DNA from: Pseudonocardia thermophila
GTDB taxonomy: Bacteria; Actinomycetota; Actinomycetes; Mycobacteriales; Pseudonocardiaceae
Direction of reading: 5' to 3'
Length of the DNA stretch: 64,000 nucleotides
NCBI RefSeq assembly: GCF_900142365.1
Contig: NZ_FRAP01000022.1
Coordinates: 62,001 to 126,000, forward strand
The translations under genes and the position numbers were made by a program. Positions 24,609 to 33,720 of this stretch are shown piece after piece (the first letter of the stretch is position 1; the number at the start of each line of letters is the position of its first letter). The notes under the pieces were generated by a model. The model had not been told where the DNA came from. It made no database searches and saw only the letters and a program-made list of their open reading frames with translations.

Positions 24609-25198
24609 TCAACTCGGTGCGCGGCGAGGTGCTGGAGATCGGCCTCGACCACGTCGTCATCGACGTCGGCGGGCTCGGCTACGCGATCCAGGCGACCCCG
24701 AACACCCTGGCCACGCTGCGTCGCGGCGAGCAGGCCGAGCTCGCGACCACGCTCGTCGTGCGCGAGGACTCGCTGACGCTGTACGGGTTCGCCGACCACG
24801 AGGAACGCGACCTGTTCCTGCTGCTGCAGACGGTCAGCGGGATCGGGCCGCGCATCGCGCTGGCCACGATCGCCGTGCTCGATCCCGACTCGTTGCGCCG
24901 CGCGCTGTCCGAGGGTGACATCGCCGCGCTCACCCGCGTCCCCGGCATCGGCCGCAAGGGCGCCGAGCGGCTGGTGCTGGAGCTGCGCGACAAGGTCGAG
25001 CCGGCCCGAGCGGCTCCCGCGGCGGCGCCGGGCGGCGCGGCCGGGACGAGCCCCGAGGTCGTCGAGGCGCTCGTCGGGCTCGGGTTCCCGGTCAAGCCGG
25101 CAGAGCAGGCCGTCGCCGCGGTGCTGGCCGAGAACGCCGATGCCGACGCGAGCACGCTGCTGCGCGCAGCGCTGTCCCGCCTGGGCCGCAACCGATGA
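24605..25198 (+). CDS. ruvA: Holliday junction branch-migration protein RuvA
   Basis: A 197-residue DNA-binding subunit that loads RuvB on four-way junctions. The N-terminal OB fold (MINSVRGEVLEI...) is followed by two helix-hairpin-helix motifs, VSGIGPRIAL and VPGIGRKGAERL. An Ala/Gly-rich flexible linker then leads to domain III, which contacts RuvB. Translationally coupled to ruvC. Confidence 0.97.
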   Translation: MINSVRGEVLEIGLDHVVIDVGGLGYAIQATPNTLATLRRGEQAELATTLVVREDSLTLYGFADHEERDLFLLLQTVSGIGPRIALATIAVLDPDSLRRALSEGDIAALTRVPGIGRKGAERLVLELRDKVEPARAAPAAAPGGAAGTSPEVVEALVGLGFPVKPAEQAVAAVLAENADADASTLLRAALSRLGRNR

Positions 25199-25248
25199 CG
25201 GTCTCCGTCCCAGCCTGGCCACACTCGGTGACGGCCCCCGATGGCCTC

Positions 25249-25317
25249 CCGCGTCGAGAACGAACCTATGGTGATCGAAAGGCCCTGTTGATCACCACGA
25301 GTTCGTTCTCGACGCGG
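25249..25317. repeat. Intergenic palindromic element, copy 2 (ruvA-ruvB gap)
   Basis: A 17-bp perfect outer stem (25249-25265 with 25301-25317), a 3-nt internal loop on each side, an 8-bp inner stem TGGTGATC/GATCACCA (25269-25276 with 25290-25297) and a 13-nt loop make a 69-nt structure. The inner stem and right flank match the element at 81-128. It interrupts the usually tight ruvA-ruvB junction and could attenuate ruvB transcription or be a mobile repeat. Confidence 0.75.
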
Positions 25318-25340
25318 CGCACGTGCGGGAGGGTGTTGCG

Positions 25341-26375
25341 GTGAGCGACGAGCTGTCGTTGTCCCCTGAACCCGAACCGGACGACCTGCTGGTCGAGGCA
25401 TCGCTGCGGCCGAAGACGCTCGCCGAGTTCGTCGGGCAGCCGCGGGTGCGCGAGCAGCTGGAGCTGGTGCTGGAGGGGGCGCGGCGGCGCGGCACCCCGC
25501 CCGACCACGTGCTGCTGTCCGGCCCGCCCGGGCTGGGCAAGACCAGCCTGTCGATGATCATCGCTGCCGAGCTGGGCGCGCAGATCCGGCTCACCAGCGG
25601 CCCGGCCCTGGAACGCCCCGGCGACCTGGCCGCGATGCTGTCCAACCTCTCGCCCGGCGACGTGCTGTTCATCGACGAGATCCACCGCATCGCCCGGCCC
25701 GCCGAGGAGATGCTCTACCTCGCGATGGAGGACTTCCGCGTCGACATCGTGGTGGGCAAGGGGCCGGGAGCGACGTCCATCCCGCTGGACATCGCGCCGT
25801 TCACGCTGGTCGGTGCGACCACCCGGGCAGGGGCGCTGACCGGGCCGCTGCGCGACCGGTTCGGCTTCACCGCCCACATGGAGTTCTACGAGCCGGAGGA
25901 CCTGGAGAAGGTCCTGCGCCGCGCGGCCAAGATCCTCGGCATCGACCTGCGCCCCGACGGCGCCGCGGAGATCGCCGCCCGCAGCCGCGGCACCCCGCGC
26001 ATCGCGAACCGGCTGCTGCGCCGGGTCCGCGACTACGCCGAGGTCCGCGCGGACGGCGCGGTGACCCGCAGCGTCGCCCGCGCCGCGCTGGCCGTCTACG
26101 ACGTCGACGAGCTCGGCCTCGACCGGCTCGACCGGGCCGTGCTCAGCGCGCTGGTGCGCAGCTTCAACGGCGGCCCGGTCGGCATCTCGACGCTCGCCGT
26201 CGCGGTGGGCGAGGAACCGAGTACCGTCGAGGAGGTCTGCGAGCCGTACCTGGTGAGAGCCGGGATGCTGGCCCGCACCCCGCGGGGCCGGGTGGCGACC
26301 GCGGCGGCCTGGGCCCATCTCGGGGCCACTCCGCCGCCGGGCAGCCCCGCCGGTGGACCTGCCGCGTTGTTCTGA
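25341..26375 (+). CDS. ruvB: Holliday junction ATP-dependent helicase RuvB
   Basis: A 344-residue AAA+ motor that drives branch migration with RuvA. Walker A is GPPGLGKTSL, Walker B LFIDEIHR, sensor 1 LVGATTRAG, and the arginine finger follows in GPLRDRFG; the C-terminal winged helix contains VGEEPSTVEEVCEP. The GTG start is 7 nt after GGGAGGG. A 142-nt gap with the long palindrome separates it from ruvA, although it is probably still read from the ruvC promoter. Confidence 0.97.
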   Translation: MSDELSLSPEPEPDDLLVEASLRPKTLAEFVGQPRVREQLELVLEGARRRGTPPDHVLLSGPPGLGKTSLSMIIAAELGAQIRLTSGPALERPGDLAAMLSNLSPGDVLFIDEIHRIARPAEEMLYLAMEDFRVDIVVGKGPGATSIPLDIAPFTLVGATTRAGALTGPLRDRFGFTAHMEFYEPEDLEKVLRRAAKILGIDLRPDGAAEIAARSRGTPRIANRLLRRVRDYAEVRADGAVTRSVARAALAVYDVDELGLDRLDRAVLSALVRSFNGGPVGISTLAVAVGEEPSTVEEVCEPYLVRAGMLARTPRGRVATAAAWAHLGATPPPGSPAGGPAALF

Positions 26376-26428
26376 ACCGGGAGCTGGCAGACTCTGGTGG
26401 CTTCCGACGTGCGGAGACTACGGAGACC

Positions 26429-26782
26429 ATGGACATCTCACTGTTCCTGCCCCTGCTGTTCCTGGTGCTGCTCGTGCCGCTGTTCCTGCAGGCGCGCAAA
26501 CAGCGCAAGCAGATGACCGAGATGCAGACCATGCAGAACTCGCTCACCGAGGGTGACGTGGTCATCACGATCGCCGGGGTGCGGGGCACCGTGGTCGACG
26601 CGTCGTACGAGGAGACGGTCGACCTGGAGATCGCCGACGGCGTCGTCACCACCTGGCTGCGGGGCGCGATCCGGCAGAAGGTCACCGAGGAGCACGCCGA
26701 GACCCACGAGGCCGAGACCACCGGCGAGGCGAGCGACGCGCCGTCGCTGGAGAAGCCGTCGCTGGAGAAGAACGACAACTAG
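26429..26782 (+). CDS. yajC: Sec translocase accessory subunit YajC
   Basis: A 117-residue protein with one N-terminal transmembrane helix (residues 3-20), the conserved RKQRKQMTEMQ segment and the YajC beta domain (LTEGDVVITIAGVRGTVV). It associates with SecDF to assist SecYEG export. The C-terminal 25 residues are acidic and low-complexity. It opens the yajC-secD-secF-apt cluster. Confidence 0.93.
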   Translation: MDISLFLPLLFLVLLVPLFLQARKQRKQMTEMQTMQNSLTEGDVVITIAGVRGTVVDASYEETVDLEIADGVVTTWLRGAIRQKVTEEHAETHEAETTGEASDAPSLEKPSLEKNDN

Positions 26783-26857
26783 GCCCCAGCGCAGCTGCGG
26801 CCGCCCCGGTGCGGCCGGCGAGTCCGGAACCATCAGCAACGAAGGCAGTGGCGATCA

Positions 26858-28576
26858 GTGGCAACCACCCCGGGGCAGATCCGCCCCTGGCGCTACCTCG
26901 CGGTGTTCGTGGCCCTCATGGCGGCCTTGTACGCACTGGTGTTCTTCACCGGTGACCGCAACCCCTACCCGAAACTCGGGATCGACCTGCAAGGCGGCAC
27001 GCGCGTCAACCTGCAGGCACGCACCGCCGACGGCGGCCTCCCGCCGCGGGACCAGCTCGTCCAGGCGCAGCAGATCATCGACCAGCGGGTGAACGGGCTC
27101 GGCGTGCAGGGCGCAGAGGTCGTGCTGGACGGGAGCAACATCACCATCACCGTGCCGGGCCAGGACGGCGAGCGCGCCCGCTCGCTCGGCCAGACCGCGC
27201 AGGTGCGGTTCCGGGCGGTGCTGAACGCGGCGCCGGTCGTCCCGCTCGCGACCACGCCGACCGATCCCGGTGCTCCCGCGCCGGGTGGCGAGCAGGCCAC
27301 GCCGACGCCCGCGCCCGCAGCACCCACCCCGGAGTCCGGCCAGCCGCAGGGCGCGGGGCAGTCGCTGCAGGTCACCCCGGTGTCGTACGACCGGCCGCTG
27401 CAGGACCCGGCCCCGCCGCCGGACGGGAACGAGCCCGTCGACCCGCGCGCGGCCGAGGCGCTGCGCGAGGCGAAGGCGACCCGGCAGAGCACCGACCCGG
27501 CGGTGCTGCAGGCGACCTTCGACTCGTTCGTCTGCCCGGCCGATGACCCGCTGCGCGGCTTCGACGACCCGAACCTCCCGCTCATCACCTGCGACCGGGA
27601 GGGCACCACGAAGTACCTGCTGGGCCCGGACCCGACCGATCCGTCGGCGCTGCCGCTGCCGCAGGGCACCGACATCGACACCGCGCAGGCGCAGCAGGAC
27701 CCCAACGGGCTCCGCTGGATCATCAACCTCACCTTCAAGCCCGAGGGTGCCGAGAAGTGGGCCGCCTACACCGCGGCCAACGTCGGCAACGCGGTCGCGT
27801 TCACCCTCGACGGCGAGGTGGTCTCCGCACCCCGGATCGAGAGCGCGATCTTCGGCAACACGCAGATCTCCGGCGACTTCACGCAGAAGTCGGCCACCGA
27901 ACTGGCGGGCATCCTGCGGTACGGGTCGCTGCCGCTGTCGTTCGAGGCCTCCGACGCGCAGACCGTGTCCGCGACGCTGGGCCTGGCCTCGCTGGAGGCC
28001 GGGCTCATCGCCGGCGCGATCGGGCTGGCGCTGGTGTTCCTCTACTGCCTGATCTACTACCGGGTCCTCGGCGTGCTGACGGTCCTGTCGCTGATCCTGT
28101 CGGCGGTGCTCGTCTACGCGGTGCTGGTGCTGCTCGGCCGCTGGGTCGGGTTCACCCTCGACCTCGCCGGCGTCGCCGGGTTCATCGTGGCCATCGGCAT
28201 CACGGCGGACTCGTTCGTGATCTTCTTCGAACGGTTGAAGGACGAGGTCCGCGAGGGCCGCACGTTCCGCTCGGCCGTCCCGCGGGCCTGGGTGCGGGCG
28301 CGCCGGACGATCCTGTCGGCCGACGTCGTCATGTTCCTGGCGGCCGGCGTGCTGTACGTCCTCGCGGTCGGGCAGGTCCGCGGGTTCGCGTTCACGCTCG
28401 GCATGTCCACCGTCCTCGACCTGATCGTCGTGTTCCTGGTGACGCACCCGCTCGTCGCGCTCGCGTCGAACTCGCGGGTGTTCTCCAGCCCGGCGCTGTC
28501 CGGCCTGGGCTCCGTGGCGAAGATCGGTGCCGAGAAGCGGAAGCTCGCCCGCGTCGGCAGCTCGAAGGGGGCCTGA
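26858..28576 (+). CDS. secD: Protein translocase subunit SecD
   Basis: A 572-residue RND-type membrane protein that uses the proton gradient to pull substrates through SecYEG. Helix 1 is at about residues 12-32, followed by the signature LGIDLQGGTRVNL. The large periplasmic domain P1 contains an unusual Pro/Ala-rich insert at about residues 135-200. Five further helices follow, with ITADSFVIFFERLKDEVREG in the conserved loop. The GTG start is inferred from the conserved N-terminus; only a weak GAAGG lies upstream. One nucleotide separates its stop from secF. Confidence 0.95.
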   Translation: MATTPGQIRPWRYLAVFVALMAALYALVFFTGDRNPYPKLGIDLQGGTRVNLQARTADGGLPPRDQLVQAQQIIDQRVNGLGVQGAEVVLDGSNITITVPGQDGERARSLGQTAQVRFRAVLNAAPVVPLATTPTDPGAPAPGGEQATPTPAPAAPTPESGQPQGAGQSLQVTPVSYDRPLQDPAPPPDGNEPVDPRAAEALREAKATRQSTDPAVLQATFDSFVCPADDPLRGFDDPNLPLITCDREGTTKYLLGPDPTDPSALPLPQGTDIDTAQAQQDPNGLRWIINLTFKPEGAEKWAAYTAANVGNAVAFTLDGEVVSAPRIESAIFGNTQISGDFTQKSATELAGILRYGSLPLSFEASDAQTVSATLGLASLEAGLIAGAIGLALVFLYCLIYYRVLGVLTVLSLILSAVLVYAVLVLLGRWVGFTLDLAGVAGFIVAIGITADSFVIFFERLKDEVREGRTFRSAVPRAWVRARRTILSADVVMFLAAGVLYVLAVGQVRGFAFTLGMSTVLDLIVVFLVTHPLVALASNSRVFSSPALSGLGSVAKIGAEKRKLARVGSSKGA

Positions 28577-28577
28577 C

Positions 28578-29816
28578 ATGAGCACGCCGAACGCAGCGGC
28601 CGAGCAGGGCGTCTTCAGCCGGCTCTACACGGGGACCGGCGCCTTCGACATCGTCGGCAAGCGGAAGACCTGGTACATCGGGTTCAGCGTCCTGATCCTG
28701 ATCTGCGTCGCATCGATCGTCGTCAAGGGGTTCAACCTCGGCATCGACTTCACCGGCGGCAGCCAGGTCCAGTTCCCCGCGCGGACGCAGGCCGCTCCGG
28801 CCGAGGTGGAGACCGTGCGGGCGGTGTTCGAGGAGACCCTCGGCCGCGAGCCCGACGCGGTGCAGTCGGTCGGCACCGGCGACACCGCGACGATCCAGAT
28901 CAAGGCGCAGACGCTCACCGACGCGGAGCTGATCAGCCTGCGGGAGGCGCTGTTCGAGAAGTTCCGCCCGATCGGTGCGAACGGGGAGCCCGACCCGGCG
29001 GTGATCAGCGACTCGGCCGTCTCCGGCACGTGGGGCGGGGAGATCACCCGCCAGGCGCTGATCGCGCTGGGCGTGTTCCTGGTGCTGGTGACGCTGTTCC
29101 TCGCGCTCTACTTCGAGCGCGCCATGGCGGTCGCGGCGATCGTCGCGCTCCTGCACGACGTCGTCGTCACGGCGGGGGTCTACTCGCTCGTCGGGTTCGA
29201 GGTCACCCCGGCCACGGTCATCGGCCTGCTGACGATCCTCGGGTTCTCGCTGTACGACACGGTCGTCGTGTTCGACAAGGTCAAGGAGAACACCCGCGGG
29301 CTGCTCAGTCTCACCCGCCGCACGTACGCCGAGGCGGCCAACCTCGCGGTCAACCAGACGCTGATGCGCTCGATCAACACCTCGTTGATCGCGGTGCTGC
29401 CGGTGCTGGGGCTGCTGGTGGTCGGCGTCGGCCTGCTCGGCGTCGGCACGCTCGCCGATCTGGCCCTCGTGCAGATGGTCGGCATCATCGCCGGCGTGCT
29501 CTCGTCGATCCTGTTGGCCACCCCGTTGCTGGTCGACCTGAAGATGCGCGACAAGCGCTACCGCGACCACACCGCGAAGGTGCTGGCCAAGCGGCGCAAG
29601 CGGGCCGAGCAGGCCGCCGGGAGCAGTGCCGCCGGGTCGAACCCGGCTGCTGCGGACGACGCCGAGCCGCCGACCGAGGCACTGCCCGTCGACGAGGAGA
29701 CCGCCGCGCGGCGGGAGCGGGCCATGGCCGCGGCGGCCGGCGTGCCGGCGCGGGCCCAGCGGCAGCGTCCAGGCAGCAGGGCAGCCGCTCGCCCGACCGG
29801 GAAGCGGCGCCGGTGA
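28578..29816 (+). CDS. secF: Protein translocase subunit SecF
   Basis: A 412-residue partner of SecD with six transmembrane helices. The signature FNLGIDFTGGSQVQF is in the first periplasmic region and YDTVVVFDKVKENTRG in the conserved cytoplasmic loop. AGGGGG lies upstream of the ATG. A C-terminal tail of about 90 residues, rich in Ala and Arg, is cytoplasmic and disordered. The stop overlaps apt as GTGA. Confidence 0.95.
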   Translation: MSTPNAAAEQGVFSRLYTGTGAFDIVGKRKTWYIGFSVLILICVASIVVKGFNLGIDFTGGSQVQFPARTQAAPAEVETVRAVFEETLGREPDAVQSVGTGDTATIQIKAQTLTDAELISLREALFEKFRPIGANGEPDPAVISDSAVSGTWGGEITRQALIALGVFLVLVTLFLALYFERAMAVAAIVALLHDVVVTAGVYSLVGFEVTPATVIGLLTILGFSLYDTVVVFDKVKENTRGLLSLTRRTYAEAANLAVNQTLMRSINTSLIAVLPVLGLLVVGVGLLGVGTLADLALVQMVGIIAGVLSSILLATPLLVDLKMRDKRYRDHTAKVLAKRRKRAEQAAGSSAAGSNPAAADDAEPPTEALPVDEETAARRERAMAAAAGVPARAQRQRPGSRAAARPTGKRRR

Positions 29817-30343
29817 GCGAGCTCGATCCCGATCTAGTGCGGGTGCGGGGCCTGGTCCGGGACGTGCCCGATCATCCGCAGCCGGGGGTGCTGTTCCGCG
29901 ACATCACCCCGGTGCTCGCCGACGCGGAGGCGTTCACCACCGTCGCCACGGAGCTGGCTTCGCTCGTCGGCGCGGCCCGGCTGGTGGCCGGCATCGAGGC
30001 GCGCGGGTTCCTGCTCGGCTCGGCGGCCGCGCTGGTCGCCGGTCTGGGAGTGGTGCCGGTGCGCAAGGCCGGCAAGCTCCCGAAGGTGGCCGCATCGCGC
30101 ACCTACCAGCTGGAGTACGGCACGGCGACGCTGGAACTGCCGGCTGACACCGTCGAGCCCGGCACGGACGTCTTCCTCGTCGACGACGTGCTGGCCACCG
30201 GCGGGACCGCGGCCGCGGCGTGCGACCTGGTGGCGTCGGCCGGCGGTCGAGTGATCGGGTTCGGCGTGCTGCTGGAGATCGACGGGCTCGGCGGGCGCGA
30301 GCGGCTCGGCGACGTGCCCGTCCACGCTCTGCTGACCGTCTGA
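29813..30343 (+). CDS. apt: Adenine phosphoribosyltransferase
   Basis: A 176-residue purine-salvage enzyme that makes AMP from adenine and PRPP. The PRPP loop is VFLVDDVLATGGTAAA, and ARGFLLGSAAAL and PVRKAGKLP are family motifs. The GTG start overlaps the secF stop. apt between secDF and relA is the standard actinobacterial order. It connects purine recycling with the neighbouring (p)ppGpp enzyme. Confidence 0.95.
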   Translation: MSELDPDLVRVRGLVRDVPDHPQPGVLFRDITPVLADAEAFTTVATELASLVGAARLVAGIEARGFLLGSAAALVAGLGVVPVRKAGKLPKVAASRTYQLEYGTATLELPADTVEPGTDVFLVDDVLATGGTAAAACDLVASAGGRVIGFGVLLEIDGLGGRERLGDVPVHALLTV

Positions 30344-30410
30344 CGCACCGTTCGCGTCCTGCCCTCGCGCCCCTGGCCGGGCGGACTATCCTGGGTGACG
30401 TGAGGGTGGC

Positions 30411-32777
30411 ATGCCGATGACCGGGGTTCCCCACACCGGTGCGCCCGTGTCCGACACGGACGACCAGTCCCTGAGCCCGGCTCCGCAGGCCCGCCCCTCC
30501 GCGACGCGGCGTGTCCGGGCGCGGATCGCCCGCCGGATGACCCCGCAGCGCGTCGCCGCGGTTGCGCCCGAGCTGGAGCCGCTGGCGACCGTGCACCGGT
30601 CGATGCACCCGAAGGCTGATCTGGCCTTCCTGCAGCGCGCCTACGACGTGGCCGCCGAGAAGCACGCCGGGCAGAAGCGCAAGTCCGGCGATCCCTACAT
30701 CACCCACCCGCTCGCCGTGGCCACGATCCTGGCCGAGCTGGGCATGGACACCACCACGCTCGTCGCGGCGCTGCTGCACGACACGGTGGAGGACACCGGT
30801 TACCCGCTCGCGGCGCTGCGCGCCGAGTTCGGCGACGAGGTCGCGCACCTGGTCGACGGCGTCACGAAGCTGGACAAGGTCGAGTTCGGCCAGGCCGCGG
30901 AGGCCGAGACGATCCGCAAGATGATCGTCGCGATGGCCCGTGACCCCCGGGTGCTGGTCATCAAGCTGGCCGACCGGCTGCACAACATGCGCACCATGCG
31001 CTTCCTGCCGCCGGAGAAGCAGGCGAAGAAGGCGCGCGAGACGCTCGAGGTGATGGCCCCGCTGGCGCACCGCCTCGGGATGGCGACGATCAAGTGGGAG
31101 CTGGAGGACCGCTCGTTCGCGATCCTGCACCCGAAGAAGTACTCCGAGATCATGCGCCTGGTGGCCACCCGGGCGCCGTCCCGCGACACCTACCTCAAGC
31201 AGGTCATCGACGAGCTCACCCAGCAGCTCGACTCCGCGCGGATCAACGCGAAGGTCGAGGGGCGCCCCAAGCACTACTACTCGATCTACCGCAAGATGAT
31301 CGTCAAGGGGCGCGACTTCGACGACATCCACGACCTGGTCGGCGTCCGCGTGCTGGTCGACGAGGTGCGCGACTGCTACGCGGCCATGGGCATGGTGCAC
31401 GCGCTGTGGCAGCCGATGCCGGGCCGGTTCAAGGACTACATCGCCCAGCCCCGCTACGGCGTCTACCAGTCGCTGCACACCACCGTCATCGGGCCGGACG
31501 GGAAACCGCTCGAGGTGCAGATCCGCACCCACGAGATGCACCGCACGGCCGAGTACGGCATCGCGGCGCACTGGCGGTACAAGGAGCTGCGCGGCAACAA
31601 CGGACCGTCCACCGGAACCGTCGAGATCGACGAGATGTCGTGGATGCGCCAGCTGCTCGACTGGCAGCGCGAGGCCGCGAACCCGTCGGACTTCCTCGAC
31701 TCGCTGCGGTTCGACCTCGCCGCGCCGCAGATCTTCGTGTTCACGCCGAAGGGTGACGTCGTCACGCTCCCGGCCGGCTCCACCCCCGTGGACTTCGCGT
31801 ACGCGGTGCACACCGAGGTGGGGCACCGCTGCATCGGCAGCCGGGTCAACGGCAAGCTCGTCGCGCTGGAGCGCAAGCTCGAGTCCGGCGACGTCGTCGA
31901 GATCTTCACGTCGAAGGCCCCCGACGCCGGGCCGAGCCGGGACTGGCTGTCGTTCGTCGCGTCGCCCCGGGCGAAGACGAAGATCCGCCAGTGGTTCGCG
32001 AAGGAGCGGCGCGAGGAGGCCATCGAGGCCGGCAAGGAGGCCATCGCCAAGGAGGCGCGGCGCACATCGATGCCGCTGCAGCGGCTGGTCTCCGCCGACG
32101 CGGTCGCCGCGCTGGCCCGCGAGCTGCGCTACCCGGACGTGTCCGGGCTGTACGCCGCCGTGGGGGAGGGGCACGTGTCTGCGCGGCACGTCGTGCAGCG
32201 GCTGGTCGCGCTGCTCGGCGGCGAGGAGGAGGTCGAGGAGGACCTCGCCGAGCGCTCCACCCCGTCCACGGTGCGGCAGCGCCGGGCGGCGCCGGACTCC
32301 GGCGTCGTGGTGGACGCCGACGGCTCGGTCAACAACGGCCAGAGCTCGATGGCGGACGTGTACACCAAGCTGGCGCGCTGCTGCACGCCTGTGCCCGGGG
32401 ACGAGATCCTCGGGTTCGTCACCCGCGGCGGAGTGATCAGCGTGCACCGCACCGACTGCACCAACGCGGCCGACCTGAAGAAGCGCGAGGAGCGCCTGGT
32501 CGACGTGCGCTGGTCGGTGTCGCCGGGTTCGGTGTTCCTGGTCGGCATCCAGGTGGAGGCCCTCGACCGACACCGCCTGCTCTCCGACATCACGAAGGTG
32601 CTCGCCGACGAGAAGGTCAACATCCTCTCGGCGTCGGTCACCACCTCGCGGGACCGGGTCGCGGTCTCCCGGTTCTCCTTCGAGATGGGCGACCCGAAGC
32701 ACCTCGGGCACGTGCTGCAGGCGGTGCGGAACGTCGAGGGCGTCTACGACGTCTACCGGATCACCAGCGCGAGCTGA
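30411..32777 (+). CDS. relA: Bifunctional (p)ppGpp synthetase/hydrolase RelA/SpoT
   Basis: A 788-residue long RSH enzyme, the stringent-response alarmone controller. The hydrolase domain (about 70-220) has the HD site in LLHDTVEDT and KLADRLHNMRTM, so it should hydrolyse ppGpp. The synthetase domain (about 260-400) has RPKHYYSIYRKM and YRAVH-type region YQSLHTTV. TGS (about 430-490), a zinc-finger-like C-C pair (ARCCTPVPGDEI) and a C-terminal ACT domain follow. ATG at 30411 is preceded by GAGGG; ATG two codons later is equally possible. A TATCCT -10 box lies at about 30387. Confidence 0.95.
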   Translation: MPMTGVPHTGAPVSDTDDQSLSPAPQARPSATRRVRARIARRMTPQRVAAVAPELEPLATVHRSMHPKADLAFLQRAYDVAAEKHAGQKRKSGDPYITHPLAVATILAELGMDTTTLVAALLHDTVEDTGYPLAALRAEFGDEVAHLVDGVTKLDKVEFGQAAEAETIRKMIVAMARDPRVLVIKLADRLHNMRTMRFLPPEKQAKKARETLEVMAPLAHRLGMATIKWELEDRSFAILHPKKYSEIMRLVATRAPSRDTYLKQVIDELTQQLDSARINAKVEGRPKHYYSIYRKMIVKGRDFDDIHDLVGVRVLVDEVRDCYAAMGMVHALWQPMPGRFKDYIAQPRYGVYQSLHTTVIGPDGKPLEVQIRTHEMHRTAEYGIAAHWRYKELRGNNGPSTGTVEIDEMSWMRQLLDWQREAANPSDFLDSLRFDLAAPQIFVFTPKGDVVTLPAGSTPVDFAYAVHTEVGHRCIGSRVNGKLVALERKLESGDVVEIFTSKAPDAGPSRDWLSFVASPRAKTKIRQWFAKERREEAIEAGKEAIAKEARRTSMPLQRLVSADAVAALARELRYPDVSGLYAAVGEGHVSARHVVQRLVALLGGEEEVEEDLAERSTPSTVRQRRAAPDSGVVVDADGSVNNGQSSMADVYTKLARCCTPVPGDEILGFVTRGGVISVHRTDCTNAADLKKREERLVDVRWSVSPGSVFLVGIQVEALDRHRLLSDITKVLADEKVNILSASVTTSRDRVAVSRFSFEMGDPKHLGHVLQAVRNVEGVYDVYRITSAS

Positions 32778-32789
32778 GCGGCACCCTGG

Positions 32790-32829
32790 CCTCGGTCCGC
32801 AGCCTCGGTCCGACAGCCTCGGTCCGCAG
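32790..32829. repeat. Tandem repeat of 13-14 bp after relA
   Basis: CCTCGGTCCGCAG occurs three times in succession (32790-32802, 32803-32816 with one inserted base, 32817-32829), followed by a partial CCTCAG. It fills the gap between the convergent relA and cyclophilin genes. No hairpin is apparent; its role is unknown. Confidence 0.75.
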
Positions 32830-32831
32830 CC

Positions 32832-33638
32832 TCAGATCAGGCTGACCTTCTCGATCGTCACCTGCGTGGTGGGCCGGCCGTCGCCCGGTCCGTTGCTGCC
32901 GTCGTCGCCCGCCGCGGCGATCTTGTCCAGCGTGGCGAGGCCGGCCTCGTCGACCGTGCCGAAGACCGTGTAGTCCGGCGGCAGCGGCGAGTCCTCGTAG
33001 ACCAGGAAGAACTGGCTGCCGCCCGAGTTCGGGGCGGCCGTCTTCGCCATCGCGAGGGTGCCGCGCGGGTACGTGGCGGTGCCGGCGGTCGGGCCGGGCG
33101 GCAGGTGCGTCGGCGGCTCGTCGTTGATCGTGTATCCCGGGCCGCCGGTGCCCTGCCCGGTCGGGTCGCCGCACTGCAGCACCTTGATGCCCTCGGTGGT
33201 GAGCCGGTGGCACGGGGTGTCGTCGAAGTAGCCGACCTGGGTCAGGTTGATGAAGCTCTCGACCGCGCACGGGCCGGTCGAGCGGTCGAGGGTGAGGCCG
33301 ATCGGGCCGGCCGAGGTCTGCATCTGGACGGCCTGGGTGCCGGTGGTCGCCACCTGCCCGCTCACCGGGACGGGCGCGGGCTTCGCCGGGGCCTCCCCGT
33401 CCGGGGTGAACGTGCAGTTGCCCAGCGCGGCCGTGGTCGTGTCGCCGGTGGTGCCGGGATCCTCCTGGCCGGACGGGAGCGTCGTCAGGATGACGACGGC
33501 GATGACCACCACCACGACGACGGCTGCAGAGGTGATCGCAGCGATCCGCTTGCGTCTGCGGGCCCGCTCGATCCGTCGCTGCCGTTGCCGCTCGAGCTTG
33601 CGCTTCGCCGCTTCACGACGCATCTGGTTGGTGGCCAC
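32832..33638 (-). CDS. Membrane-anchored cyclophilin-type peptidyl-prolyl isomerase
   Basis: A 268-residue protein. A very basic N-terminus (residues 1-32) precedes one transmembrane helix (about 33-52), so the rest is outside the membrane. The cyclophilin domain spans about residues 105-265, with SFINLTQVGYFDDTPCHRLT, GTLAMAKTAAPNSGGSQFF and YTVFGTVDEAG. It should assist folding of exported proteins. The GTG lies 8 nt after TATCCT (leaderless). It is divergent from the MBL hydrolase. Confidence 0.93.
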   Translation of the reverse strand: MATNQMRREAAKRKLERQRQRRIERARRRKRIAAITSAAVVVVVVIAVVILTTLPSGQEDPGTTGDTTTAALGNCTFTPDGEAPAKPAPVPVSGQVATTGTQAVQMQTSAGPIGLTLDRSTGPCAVESFINLTQVGYFDDTPCHRLTTEGIKVLQCGDPTGQGTGGPGYTINDEPPTHLPPGPTAGTATYPRGTLAMAKTAAPNSGGSQFFLVYEDSPLPPDYTVFGTVDEAGLATLDKIAAAGDDGSNGPGDGRPTTQVTIEKVSLI

Positions 33639-33720
33639 GGGCCCGGAGGATAGCGATCGAGCCGAGCAGGCCCGGGCACCGGGCCGAGGCCTGCGAGCCC
33701 GCGCAGCCTAGGCTGGACAG

